The notes below the pieces were generated by a model. It did not search any database and was not told the origin of the DNA. It worked only from the letters and a program-made list of their open reading frames with translations. The translations under genes and the position numbers were made by a program. A stretch of 64,000 nucleotides of DNA from Clostridia bacterium (GTDB lineage: Bacteria > Bacillota > Clostridia > UMGS1840): assembly GCA_017625695.1 (NCBI GenBank), contig JAGAKI010000073.1, forward strand, positions 1 to 64,000. The letters run 5' to 3'. Positions 1 to 8,556 of this stretch are shown here, piece after piece; the stretch's first letter is position 1; each line of letters opens with the position of its first letter.

Positions 1-45
1 GGGAACAACCTTTGGGAACAGCTAAAAACAACGATATTAAATTTT

Positions 46-145
46 CAGAAAAGTCCCGTAAAATCAGGGTTTGTAGCGGTTGGGACTTCCTCTAACTTCA
101 CTACATTTCGAGTGCGCCCCGTTATGACCACTTCGATACTTCTCC
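46..145 (-). repeat. tRNA-Ser(CGA)-like 5' half, copy 1
   Basis: On the minus strand, from 145 downwards, the sequence reads like the 5' half of a tRNA-Ser: a 7-nt acceptor strand GGAGAAG, a D-arm region (TATCGAAGTGGTCATAAC) and an anticodon loop CTCGAAA (106-112) with anticodon CGA. After the loop the match to a tRNA stops: there is no variable arm, no T-arm GGTTCGAATCC and no 3' acceptor strand. The following bases to 46 resemble those after copy 2, so the repeat unit is about 100 bp. It is not a functional tRNA. It may be an attachment-site remnant left by an integrative element that targets tRNA-Ser; that origin is inference. Confidence 0.6.
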
Positions 146-249
146 AGATATGAAATTGTTTTATATGTCAGTCCTGATAAATTTGACAAATTGATATTTA
201 AGGCAAATATCAGGGCAAAACAAGCAAAAGTTAGTTAAAAATAAAATTA

Positions 250-347
250 CAGAAACCGCATAAAATCAAGGGTTTCGGGCTATGAAAGTTCCGTTAGGTG
301 TAGAAGCTTTCGAGTCAGCCCCGTTATGACCACTTCGATACCTATCC
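250..347 (-). repeat. tRNA-Ser(CGA)-like 5' half, copy 2
   Basis: Second, diverged copy of the 46-145 unit, same orientation, offset by about 202 bp. It has an acceptor-like GGATAGG (341-347), the same D-arm segment and the same CTCGAAA loop (308-314). Bases 318-341 are identical to 116-139 (24 of 24), and the 34 bases ending at 341 differ at only two positions from copy 1. The distal part again ends in a conserved block, GATTTTA followed by TTTCTG. No T-arm or 3' half is present. Confidence 0.6.
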
Positions 348-427
348 TTATCAAAAACTACCGTTATAGTTTAACAAATATCTTGAGAAATGTCAAGTAT
401 CGGGGTTAAAAATTAGAAAAAAACAAT

Positions 428-467
428 AAAAACCGTCTGTGCAGAAGGATGCTGACAGACGGTTTTT
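428..467 (-). terminator. Rho-independent terminator of the envelope operon
   Basis: Perfect inverted repeat AAAAACCGTCTGT (428-440) / ACAGACGGTTTTT (455-467) with a 14-nt loop. It lies just downstream of the stop codon of the minus-strand gene ending at 474, and on that strand the stem is followed by a U-rich tract. Confidence 0.8.
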
Positions 468-473
468 GATTTG

Positions 474-2675
474 TTATTCTTCCAACAGTTTGAATACATA
501 TTCGATGTTGGTTTTGTTTTTTTCCTGTAATTCGTGCAGACGGATCGATAAATCGGAACGGATTTCTTCCCGGTTGGTAAGAATCCGGTCAGCTTTGGTT
601 GTGAAGCTTAGCTTTGTGAATTCCAACAGTCCCAGATAGGTATCCTGACCGAAATATTTCATAACGCTTTCCACTTTTGGGTCATAGGCAAGACCAATGG
701 CGGGAATATTTGCGGCAAATGCATAGATTAACAAATGTAATCGCATACCAATTGCCATTTTTGCAGATTTTGCCAATCCAATGCAGACGTCTGCAGACAG
801 ACGTTTGGTAATACAGATAGAATTCGTCAATTTTGCATATTTCTGGCTGATTGCTACGTCATTGGGGTACTGCATAGGAATAAACAGAAGTTCACAGTCG
901 TGTTTTTGTTTGATTTCTTTTAAACCTTCTAACAGTTCTGCATCAAAGATAGGAACTGTTTTCCATTCACGAAGAGACACAAGGATATAGGGTTTACCGT
1001 ACAGTTTGTACCGGTATAACAGATTTTCTGCGGGTTCGATGTCCACATCCTGAAGTCCGATTACCGGGTCGCAGGTAACGGTGGTTTTGGGATGAATTAC
1101 ACCCAGTTCGTTTAGAATATCCTGAGAAGCTTCTTCACGGAGCGTAATTACATCCACCTGATTTAACACATTCTTTGTCCGTTTTTGGTTTGCTTTTTTA
1201 TTGACGGGACCGATGCCGTTACCGTACAGCATTACTTTGTTCCCGCAACGTTTTGCCAGCTTGATCAAGGTGAGATAATACAATAAGGATTTGGTAGAGG
1301 TGGCATCCTGAATCACACTTCCGCCACCGGAAATGAACAGACGGGATTCTTTTAATGCCTTCCAAATAGCGAAGAAATTCCAACGATTGATTGCATTGAC
1401 CTTGTAGATTCGTTTGGTATCCGAAGGACGGTTGGACAATATGGTAATTCCCATATTAGGATGACTGGTACGGATATCTCTGATAATCATTTTTAAAATT
1501 GCATCATCTCCGCTATTGCGAAAACCATAGTAACCGGAAAGCACGATATCGCTGGGTTTTATTTCGTATAACAGATTCCGGTATACTGATAATGCGTCTT
1601 CTGCCATTTTGGCTACTGAATATTCGCTCAGGACAGCTTGTTTCAGTGAGGAAACTGTTTTTTCTTTTTTTGTCGGTTCCATCCGGTAAGCATCGCAGAC
1701 AGAACGGGCTATTTTATTTGCAGTGGGAGCTTCTAATCCACGGCAAGTAAAGTTGGCTAACTTCATGGCTTCAAACTGATGTTCGGTCAGAATGCCGAGA
1801 TGTCCGTAGCTTCCCGTTAATACCACAATTTTTCCTGCAGCCATTGCTTCCAATGCTGCACGTGAGATTCCTACAAAGACGTCTGCTAGGGCGATAATAC
1901 GGTTGACGTCATTTCGCTTACCGGTAAAAATAATCGTTTCAGTACCAATTTTTTGATTGACCTGGTCTGCTTTTGCTTTCAGTTCTTCTAACGCATCACC
2001 GTCACCCACAATAATAATCTGGGTATCCCGAAGCTTGCGGTTGATTTCTTCTGCTTTTTCGACCAACAGATAGGCACTGTCACAGTTGCCTTTTTCCAGA
2101 CGGCAGACACAGATAATTTTTTTGCTTTGTTCCCGTAAACCGAGTTCTTTGAGCAAGGCTGGATCTGCGGTCAGGTCGGCAAATCTTTTTTCGTTGATGC
2201 CGTTGACTGTGGTTGTGATATCTTTAAGCTTCATACGACTGTTATGAAGCAGATGACGTTTCAAGTCTTCTGAGACAACCAGACATTTGTCACCCCACAC
2301 TGTAAATTTTTCCACAAAAGAGTTTTTTGTGAAAGCGAAATGCAAGGTAGAAACAAAGCCGAAGCGGAGTTGTTTTTTCAGGATATGTATGATGAAATTG
2401 GGGATTCTGGCGTGGGAATGAACGATATCAAATTTTTCTTTGGTAATCAGTGCCTTTAAGATGCGGTAGGAGGCGATAATATCCTTTGGCCGTTTGGAGC
2501 TTAAGGGAGCAATACTGTGAACAATTCCGTGTTTTAAAAGTTCTTCCACAAAGATTCCGCCTTCAGAAACTACCTGAACCTGATGACCGCGTTCTTTCAG
2601 TTCTTTCGCCAGTTCTAAAATATGAGTTTCTGCACCACCGATATCCATACGCATTGAGGCGAGTAAAATTTTCAT
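474..2675 (-). CDS. csaB: Fusion of GT4 glycosyltransferase and CsaB polysaccharide pyruvyltransferase
   Basis: 733 aa. Residues 1 to about 370 form a GT-B glycosyltransferase of family 4: GGAETH near 13-18 in the acceptor domain, and a nucleotide-sugar half with VGDGDALEEL and SRAALEAMAAG (about 271-281). Residues from about 376 match polysaccharide pyruvyltransferases of the CsaB type (GYYGFRNSGDDAILKMI, SGGGSVIQD, YGNGIGP). CsaB transfers pyruvate from PEP onto a secondary wall polymer, creating the ketal bound by SLH domains. CsaB is often a single-domain protein of about 360 aa, so the N-terminal enzyme is an added module that may build the glycan acceptor (inference). Last gene of the minus-strand envelope operon. 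An SLH protein is encoded at 46859-47899. Start is the only sensible ATG. Confidence 0.85.
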   Translation of the reverse strand: MKILLASMRMDIGGAETHILELAKELKERGHQVQVVSEGGIFVEELLKHGIVHSIAPLSSKRPKDIIASYRILKALITKEKFDIVHSHARIPNFIIHILKKQLRFGFVSTLHFAFTKNSFVEKFTVWGDKCLVVSEDLKRHLLHNSRMKLKDITTTVNGINEKRFADLTADPALLKELGLREQSKKIICVCRLEKGNCDSAYLLVEKAEEINRKLRDTQIIIVGDGDALEELKAKADQVNQKIGTETIIFTGKRNDVNRIIALADVFVGISRAALEAMAAGKIVVLTGSYGHLGILTEHQFEAMKLANFTCRGLEAPTANKIARSVCDAYRMEPTKKEKTVSSLKQAVLSEYSVAKMAEDALSVYRNLLYEIKPSDIVLSGYYGFRNSGDDAILKMIIRDIRTSHPNMGITILSNRPSDTKRIYKVNAINRWNFFAIWKALKESRLFISGGGSVIQDATSTKSLLYYLTLIKLAKRCGNKVMLYGNGIGPVNKKANQKRTKNVLNQVDVITLREEASQDILNELGVIHPKTTVTCDPVIGLQDVDIEPAENLLYRYKLYGKPYILVSLREWKTVPIFDAELLEGLKEIKQKHDCELLFIPMQYPNDVAISQKYAKLTNSICITKRLSADVCIGLAKSAKMAIGMRLHLLIYAFAANIPAIGLAYDPKVESVMKYFGQDTYLGLLEFTKLSFTTKADRILTNREEIRSDLSIRLHELQEKNKTNIEYVFKLLEE

Positions 2676-2719
2676 TGGGGGTTCACCACCGTTTTTTTAT
2701 AGTATGTAGCAAGGGGAAT

Positions 2720-3376
2720 TCAGGCTGAAAAGCCGTTGCCCTCTGCATCGTAGAAGCCCAATCTGACAGGGGAAAATGCAGTGATTTCAATACCTGCAGT
2801 CTGCATAGCTTTCTTTAGAAGCAGAGGATTTAAGTTTTTTTCGTTTCCGCAGGCACAGTTTAAAAGCAGTTGAACACCATCTTTTGTATCTGTGATTTCG
2901 TAGCGGAAAATCAGTTCTTTTAAATCAATGATTTTGATTTTACCTTTGGAGAATTTTTCTACAGGAATCGTTTCCCGGGCAAGAAAATTGCAGATTTGAT
3001 TTCCTTGTGAGGTGCGGATTGCGATATCGTAATCCGCATTGGTAGTCAGGTTGAAATTCTTCAGTTTTTTTACTAAAGTCCCATCTTCGGTATAGATTTC
3101 TACCGGCACAATTCCTTTCGGACTGGCAAGTGTCAGCTTTTCTTTTAATTCCCCGAAAGAAATGGAATCGGTCTTTAATTCAAAATCCAGAAATTCTTGT
3201 TTTCCCACAATGCCAAGGGGTAACGGATTCGCAATGCTTAACACCATATGCGGATTGAATCCCTCGGAATATTTTAAGGGATAGCCTGTCCGTTTTAAGA
3301 TTTTCTGTACTGCTTTCATTAAATCCAGATGAGAAATATATTTGATGTTTTTTTCAAATTGTAATCTGATTTTCAT
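2720..3376 (-). CDS. Radical-SAM-linked protein (DUF2344/TIGR03936 type)
   Basis: 218 aa. The N-terminus (LQFEKNIKYISHLDLMK, then YSEGFNPHMVLSIANPLPLG) is characteristic of the DUF2344 family. Its members are usually encoded next to, or fused to, a TIGR03960-type radical SAM protein. Molecular function is unknown. Here the gene sits between femX (22 bp upstream) and GT-csaB (45 bp downstream), and no radical SAM partner is adjacent. Full length for the family; no Cys cluster of its own is seen. Co-transcription with envelope genes is inferred from spacing. Confidence 0.75.
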   Translation of the reverse strand: MKIRLQFEKNIKYISHLDLMKAVQKILKRTGYPLKYSEGFNPHMVLSIANPLPLGIVGKQEFLDFELKTDSISFGELKEKLTLASPKGIVPVEIYTEDGTLVKKLKNFNLTTNADYDIAIRTSQGNQICNFLARETIPVEKFSKGKIKIIDLKELIFRYEITDTKDGVQLLLNCACGNEKNLNPLLLKKAMQTAGIEITAFSPVRLGFYDAEGNGFSA

Positions 3377-3397
3377 AGAAAATACCTATGGTTCCTT

Positions 3398-4453
3398 TTA
3401 TTTTTTTCGTAACAGATAAACTCTTCTTCGCAGTTCACGGAAGATTTTTTCGCCGTGATGAACTGCCCAGTTGATAAAGGGGGAGAACACGATTTCGATT
3501 TCACCCAAAAATTCGGTGAATTCTCCGTTGAACCCTTTTTTGAAACGGTATAAGCCGTATAAGGGATTATCTTCGGATAAATCTCCGGATACGCCACGGA
3601 AATCGTAGATATCACAGCCTTTTTCAATGGACCAGCGAATCATTTCCCACTGAAGCTGATAGTTGGGCATCACGTTGCGGTATGCATTTCCGGATGCACC
3701 GTATAAGTACCAGACCTTATTGCCGTAGTAGATGGCAAGGGTTCCTGCAATTGGCTTTCCTTCGTAATCTGCCATGTAAAGTCGGGCATTGTCGCCGTAT
3801 ACGTCCAGCATTTTTTCAAAATAGGAAGCCGGACGTACCACAAATTCGTCACGCTGACCGGTTTCTTCCATCAAACGCTGGAAATCCTTGACATCTTCTT
3901 TTCCACCCAGTCGAACGGTTACGCCTTTTTTTACGGAAAGACGGATGTTGTAACGGGTTTTGGAATGAAAAATGTCAAACACTTCTTCTTCCGTTTTGTC
4001 TTTGACATCCAGACGGAATACAAAGCAGGGCTGAATTCCCTCGAAATTTTTGCTTCCGGGGATGATTTTGAAGCCGGCATCCTTTAAGTTCTGTTTGAAC
4101 AGTTCGTTGTCGGATGTTACGTCGGGGTCAGCTTTAAACACATAGGCTTTGTGTTTTTTTGCAAGCGCCTTCACTCCGTCGGCAAGCTCCTTTAAAGTTT
4201 GTTTGTCGTCCAAGTCGCAGACCGGGCCTCTGGGAGAATACATAATGGTTCGTTTGATGATGGGGACAGGACGGATTAATACGTTGATAGAACCTTTGAT
4301 TTTGTTTGTTTCATCGGTACAAATCAGAATCACGTTTTTCCAGTCCGGTTTCATTTGTCCCCACAGAACGGACTGCATAAAATGTCCTTTGGGATGTGCC
4401 CGGTTAAAGGCTTCATATTCTTCAATTCTATCGTTTGTGAGTTCTGTGATCAT
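3398..4453 (-). CDS. FemAB/FemX-type peptidoglycan bridge aminoacyltransferase
   Basis: 351 aa. Two GNAT-like domains of the FemABX family, with typical segments FMQSVLWGQMKPDW (N-terminal), MYSPRGPVCD and, in the second domain, YLYGASGNAYRNVMPNYQLQWE and DFRGVSGD. These enzymes use aminoacyl-tRNA to add the first or later residue of the interpeptide bridge to lipid II on the cytoplasmic membrane face. The long helical-hairpin insertion seen in FemA is not obvious, favouring a FemX-like protein. The start at 4453 lies inside the 3' end of gatD (26-bp overlap), with an AAAGGATAT-like ribosome site, indicating translational coupling in the murT-gatD-femX unit. Which amino acid is added cannot be told. 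Confidence 0.85.
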   Translation of the reverse strand: MITELTNDRIEEYEAFNRAHPKGHFMQSVLWGQMKPDWKNVILICTDETNKIKGSINVLIRPVPIIKRTIMYSPRGPVCDLDDKQTLKELADGVKALAKKHKAYVFKADPDVTSDNELFKQNLKDAGFKIIPGSKNFEGIQPCFVFRLDVKDKTEEEVFDIFHSKTRYNIRLSVKKGVTVRLGGKEDVKDFQRLMEETGQRDEFVVRPASYFEKMLDVYGDNARLYMADYEGKPIAGTLAIYYGNKVWYLYGASGNAYRNVMPNYQLQWEMIRWSIEKGCDIYDFRGVSGDLSEDNPLYGLYRFKKGFNGEFTEFLGEIEIVFSPFINWAVHHGEKIFRELRRRVYLLRKK

Positions 4454-5156
4454 AATTTAAAAGATATCCTTTCGCAAGATTTTCCATATCGGACGGGAGA
4501 GGAGAAAGCCCCTCGAAATGATTTGCTTTTTGTCGAATTGCTTTTTCTAAAAGCAAATCGGAAAGCTCCGGATTATTGGGAAGCAGGGGGCCGGTGAGAT
4601 AAGTGCCGAAGATGTTTTTGTAAATAGCACCTTCTGTACGGTCGCTTCCGTTGTTGCCGAATCCGCTTAACATTGTCCCCAGCGGAGTCACTGAGGCTCC
4701 CAGGTGGGTAATTCCGGTATGATTTTCAAATCCGACCAATACGCCGAATGGGGTGTTGACCGAGGCATTTCCCGTCAAGCGGGTATCGGAGGGTAACGTT
4801 TTAATATCCATAAGTCCGATTCCCGGATGTTCTTCGGTTGTAATCGGAAAGGAAGTTCCAAGCATGGGATAGGAATTTCCAACTGCCAAAAGAACACCGC
4901 CTCTTTCCCGGAAAGCGAGAAGTTCCGCTTCTGCTTCTTTCAGTTTTGTTACAATGCGGGGATAATCCTTTTCACTTCCGTTGCCGAGATAAATCATATC
5001 CGCATCCGCAAGAGAAATGGAATCTTCCAGCGTCAGAGGGACTACTTCCAGGGAAATTCCCCGCAGACGGCACCGTTTTTTCAGCACCGTAATGTTACCA
5101 CGGTCGCCGGAGAGATTTAACAGGTCGGGAAACAGATGAATGAGTTTTACTTGCAT
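4428..5156 (-). CDS. gatD: GatD-like lipid II amidation subunit lacking catalytic Cys and His
   Basis: 242 aa. Clear GatD by overall similarity: class-I glutamine amidotransferase fold, LNLSGDRGNI at the N-terminus, LTGN, VGFENHTG, FGNNG and LPNNPELSDLLLEKA. GatD normally hydrolyses glutamine and passes ammonia to MurT, which amidates D-Glu of lipid II. In active GatD the nucleophile lies in a CGGYQ-like elbow (Cys94 in S. aureus) and the general base is the His of GTYLHGP (His189). Here the elbow reads AVGNSYPMLG (91-100, Gly at the Cys site) and the second motif reads GTYLTGP (Thr188 at the His site). The glutaminase therefore looks dead while the scaffold is intact. The gene overlaps the 3' end of murT by 10 bp and is overlapped by femX. 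No frameshift is seen. Confidence 0.85.
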   Translation of the reverse strand: MQVKLIHLFPDLLNLSGDRGNITVLKKRCRLRGISLEVVPLTLEDSISLADADMIYLGNGSEKDYPRIVTKLKEAEAELLAFRERGGVLLAVGNSYPMLGTSFPITTEEHPGIGLMDIKTLPSDTRLTGNASVNTPFGVLVGFENHTGITHLGASVTPLGTMLSGFGNNGSDRTEGAIYKNIFGTYLTGPLLPNNPELSDLLLEKAIRQKANHFEGLSPLPSDMENLAKGYLLNYDHRTHKR

Positions 5157-6526
5157 GATGTTTCCCCCTTTTTCTTATGCTTCTGAGATTTTTGAAAGGC
5201 TTTTTCTGCTTTTTGTAAACTGTCCTTAGCGGAGAAAATCAAAGTGTAGTTCACCAGGACATAGACCACCTGACAATCGGTTTCCAAAAACTGTAATGCC
5301 AACGGAACAGGATCAGCGTTTACTTGCGGTGTGTCGCACACATCTGCGTAATACAGACGGAGTGCCATATCATGACACCGTTTTCCGGCAGCACCGTAGG
5401 CAGTACAATCGGTCAAGGCTTCAAAATCCACATCATACAACCAGGAGATATCACAACCGTCGGAAGGCATATCATTAATGCCTATGACTACCGCTTTTTT
5501 GCGGGGGTCACTTAAGATGGTGGAAATTGCCTGATTAAATCCTGCAGGATTTTTAGCGAGATTCAAAACCACAGGCTTCTGGAACGAAAAGCTTTCCATT
5601 CTGGCGGTTTGCGGAGTATAACTGCCAAACAGCTCGGTATAGTTTTGGGTATTTGGCTCCAACAACTCATACACGCTGATGGCTGCCAGCATATTGTAAA
5701 TGTTATAGAATCCGAAAATGTCAGTTTCAATGAGTTGTTTGCCGTTCAAGCGAAAACTGATTTTCGGTTCACAAACAATTTCTTCTGCATAGTAGTCCGG
5801 TTGAGGACGGATGAAATCACAATGGGAGCAAGCGTAGTCTCCCAGTTGGTTATAGTGATAAAACGCATAGGTGAGCGGTTGGGAGCAAAGAGGGCAGTTT
5901 CTGCCTTCCGGAGTTTCCGAAAGGAGTTTTGCAACCTGCTCCGATACCCCGAAGGTCACCGTCCGGTTGTTGGTTGCTTTGGTAAAATAACTGCTCATGG
6001 GGTCATCAGCATTGAGACAGAGCAGAGCACCGGGGGCTTTATCAATGGCAAGCTTCAGTTGTGCCAGGGTTTGCTCAATTTCTCCGTAGCGGTCCATCTG
6101 GTCACGGAATAAATTGGTCACCACGATGATGTCGGGGGTGATATGGTCAAATACCAGTTTGGCACTTGCTTCGTCAATTTCCAATACCGCATAGTCAGCT
6201 TTTTTGGTGCCGAAAAGATTGGTAGACGAAATGAATGCAGTTGCCACTCCGTCCAGCATATTGGCACCCACACGATTACAGATAACACGGGTCTTGTTGC
6301 GTTCCAGAAGGGAAGCAATCATATTGTTGGTAGTAGTTTTTCCGTTGGTACCCAGTACGCAGATAATTTCGTAGGAAACATTTTGGGACAGAAGGCGCAT
6401 TGCGTCGGGACAAATTTTCAGTGCGAATTTACCCGGTGCGGAGGAGCCTTTTTTTCCCAACAGTTTTCCTATGAGAATCAGAGTTTTGCAAATCAGGATG
6501 CTAAGGGACAGGCGCAATCGTTTCAT
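5147..6526 (-). CDS. murT: MurT, lipid II isoglutaminyl synthase ligase subunit
   Basis: 459 aa. Mur-ligase family ATPase with the P-loop GTNGKTTT at 59-66, a central-domain four-Cys zinc ribbon (CPLC and CSHC) typical of MurT, and a DUF1727 C-terminal domain carrying KNPAGFNQ. MurT activates the alpha-carboxyl of D-Glu in the lipid II stem peptide and amidates it with ammonia normally supplied by GatD. It lies 27 bp downstream of rnjA and overlaps gatD. The N-terminal 20 residues are hydrophobic, consistent with membrane association. All main ligase motifs are present, so unlike its partner it appears active. Confidence 0.9.
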   Translation of the reverse strand: MKRLRLSLSILICKTLILIGKLLGKKGSSAPGKFALKICPDAMRLLSQNVSYEIICVLGTNGKTTTNNMIASLLERNKTRVICNRVGANMLDGVATAFISSTNLFGTKKADYAVLEIDEASAKLVFDHITPDIIVVTNLFRDQMDRYGEIEQTLAQLKLAIDKAPGALLCLNADDPMSSYFTKATNNRTVTFGVSEQVAKLLSETPEGRNCPLCSQPLTYAFYHYNQLGDYACSHCDFIRPQPDYYAEEIVCEPKISFRLNGKQLIETDIFGFYNIYNMLAAISVYELLEPNTQNYTELFGSYTPQTARMESFSFQKPVVLNLAKNPAGFNQAISTILSDPRKKAVVIGINDMPSDGCDISWLYDVDFEALTDCTAYGAAGKRCHDMALRLYYADVCDTPQVNADPVPLALQFLETDCQVVYVLVNYTLIFSAKDSLQKAEKAFQKSQKHKKKGETSCK

Positions 6527-6553
6527 AGTTGATTCCTCGCATTAATGATAGTA

Positions 6554-8221
6554 TTACACTTCCATAATAATCGGTAAAATCATGGGAGAACGTTTGGTTT
6601 TTTTCGCTAAGAAGTCCGAAACAGCACTCCGCATTTCGCTTTTTAAGGCTGCCCAGTCGGTCACGTTTTTTAACAGAAGTGCATCCAGCGCTTCTTTGGC
6701 AACCTGACGGGTTTCTTCGATTAAGGCTTCACTTTCTCTCATATACACAAACCCACGGGAAATAATGTCGGGACCGGACAACACCTGATTGTTCTGTGCG
6801 GATAAAGATACCACAATAACAATAAGGCCATCCTGGGACAGATGCTTTCTGTCACGAAGCACGATGTTGCCCACATCGCCCACCGACAGACCCGAAACAA
6901 ATACTTTTCCGGCAGGTACATTTCCGTTTTGTTTGGTCTGATTTTTGGAAACCGTCAGAATGTTTCCCAATTGCAGAATAAAAATATTTTCTTCCGGGAT
7001 TCCCACTTCCATTGCCAGATTTTTATGATGAATCAGGTGCTTATATTCTCCGTGAATGGGCATAAAATACTTGGGTTTGGTCAGCGCCAGCATCAGCTTT
7101 AATTCTTCCTGACAGGCGTGACCGGAAACATGAACATCCGCTAAGTTGTCATATACCACCGAGGAACCCCGTTTAAACAGTTCGTTGACTACGGTGGAAA
7201 CCAGCTTTTCATTACCCGGAATGGGGTTTGCGCTTAGTACCACCAGGTCGTTTGCGGTAATTTCCACTTTGCGGTGTGCCGAAAATGCCATCCGGTGTAA
7301 TCCGCTCATAGGTTCTCCCTGGCTTCCGGTGGTGATAATGGTCAGATGCTCATTATTGTAATTTTTGATGTTATCAATGTCAATCAGGGTACCTTTCGGA
7401 ATTTTCATATATCCTAATTCCTGGGCAACCTGAACAATATTTTCCATACTTCTGCCGGATACGGCAACCTTGCGGTTATATCGTACCGAGGCGTCAATAA
7501 TCTGCTGAACACGATGTACATTGGACGCAAAGGTTGCGATAATGATTCTCTTTTTGGGATTGGAGATAAAAATATCGTTTAACGCTTTACCGACAGAACG
7601 TTCACTTTGGGTATAGCCGTGGCGTTCTGCATTGGTGGATTCAGAAAGTAACAGGGTAACCCCTTTTTTTCCCAATTCCCCGAACCGTGCCAAATCAATC
7701 ATATTGCCGGACACAGGGGTGGTGTCGATTTTAAAGTCCCCGGTGTGGAGAATGATTCCTTCGGGGGTATGAATGGCAATCGCCACAGAATCCGCAATGG
7801 AATGGTTGGTATGGATGAATTCCACGGTGATATCGCCGAATTTCAGAGTATCACCGGCACTTACCTGATTTAACGCCACTTTGGAGAGCAGATTATGCTC
7901 TTTCAATTTAAATTTTACCAACCCGATGGTCAGCTTGGTACCAAACACCGGAATTGTGCATTCTTTCATCAGGTAAGGAATTCCGCCGATATGGTCTTCG
8001 TGCCCGTGGGTCAGCACCAAAGCCTTGAATTTATCTTTATTCTTTACAATATAAGAGTAGTCCGGAATCACCAGATCCACGCCCAGCATGTTTTCATCCG
8101 GGAAGGCAATCCCACAGTCAACCATAATGGCGATATCCCCATACTCAATTACTGTCAGATTCTTTCCGATCTCGTGAAGTCCGCCTAAGGGGATGACCTT
8201 CAGTATTTTCTTTTTTGCCAC
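6554..8221 (-). CDS. rnjA: Ribonuclease J
   Basis: 555 aa, the normal length for RNase J. It has the metallo-beta-lactamase motif HGHEDHIGG (72-80), the beta-CASP region (TTGSQGEPMSGL, SANPIPGNE, HVSGHACQEEL) and a C-terminal domain ending in a hydrophobic strand. RNase J is the 5'-to-3' exo- and endoribonuclease of mRNA decay and 16S rRNA maturation in Firmicutes. First gene of the minus-strand operon, read from the promoter at 8289-8317. Ribosome site is AGGAGGATT just upstream. Whether a second paralogue exists cannot be seen here. Confidence 0.95.
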   Translation of the reverse strand: MAKKKILKVIPLGGLHEIGKNLTVIEYGDIAIMVDCGIAFPDENMLGVDLVIPDYSYIVKNKDKFKALVLTHGHEDHIGGIPYLMKECTIPVFGTKLTIGLVKFKLKEHNLLSKVALNQVSAGDTLKFGDITVEFIHTNHSIADSVAIAIHTPEGIILHTGDFKIDTTPVSGNMIDLARFGELGKKGVTLLLSESTNAERHGYTQSERSVGKALNDIFISNPKKRIIIATFASNVHRVQQIIDASVRYNRKVAVSGRSMENIVQVAQELGYMKIPKGTLIDIDNIKNYNNEHLTIITTGSQGEPMSGLHRMAFSAHRKVEITANDLVVLSANPIPGNEKLVSTVVNELFKRGSSVVYDNLADVHVSGHACQEELKLMLALTKPKYFMPIHGEYKHLIHHKNLAMEVGIPEENIFILQLGNILTVSKNQTKQNGNVPAGKVFVSGLSVGDVGNIVLRDRKHLSQDGLIVIVVSLSAQNNQVLSGPDIISRGFVYMRESEALIEETRQVAKEALDALLLKNVTDWAALKSEMRSAVSDFLAKKTKRSPMILPIIMEV

Positions 8222-8288
8222 AAATAATCCTCCTATGATGTATTAGCAATCTGATGCTAAAAATTTTTCCGAATACAATAGTCATTAT

Positions 8289-8317
8289 AGTATATCATAA
8301 TTATTTAATTCTGTCAA
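8289..8317 (-). promoter_or_regulatory. Sigma-A promoter of the rnjA-murT-gatD-femX-csaB operon
   Basis: Minus strand: TTGACA (8312-8317), 17-bp spacer, TATACT (8289-8294). Near-consensus, about 68 bp before the rnjA start. Confidence 0.85.
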
Positions 8318-8397
8318 TTAGATAATGGTATTATTTCTATCCCTTTTTGGAAATAATCAAAATATTCAAAAAACCTTCCCAAAAAAGAAAAAAACAC

Positions 8398-8426
8398 TTT
8401 ACAAAGTGAGAAAAAAGTGGTATAGT
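8398..8426 (+). promoter_or_regulatory. Sigma-A promoter of nfnAB
   Basis: TTTACA (8398-8403), 17-bp spacer, TATAGT (8421-8426). The leader to the start at 8557 is about 120 nt and holds only small hairpins (for example around 8441-8457 and 8476-8492). No known riboswitch is recognised. Confidence 0.8.
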
Positions 8427-8556
8427 AAACATACTGTTATCAGGTAGAAAGCTACTGAGAATACTGAATCTGAAACTTTTTATAAAAAAGTGTCGTCAAA
8501 TGAGAGTCCGCTCGATACAGTAAACTCTTTTTGTAAGAGAAAGTGAGGTTTGATAT

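Larger units (their letters stand above)
1..473. other. Non-coding left edge
   Basis: No credible gene is seen in these 473 bases. They hold the two tRNA-Ser-like half repeats and the terminator of the leftmost gene. The sequence between the repeats (about 146-249) is AT-rich and shows no reading frame or obvious promoter. Confidence 0.6.
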
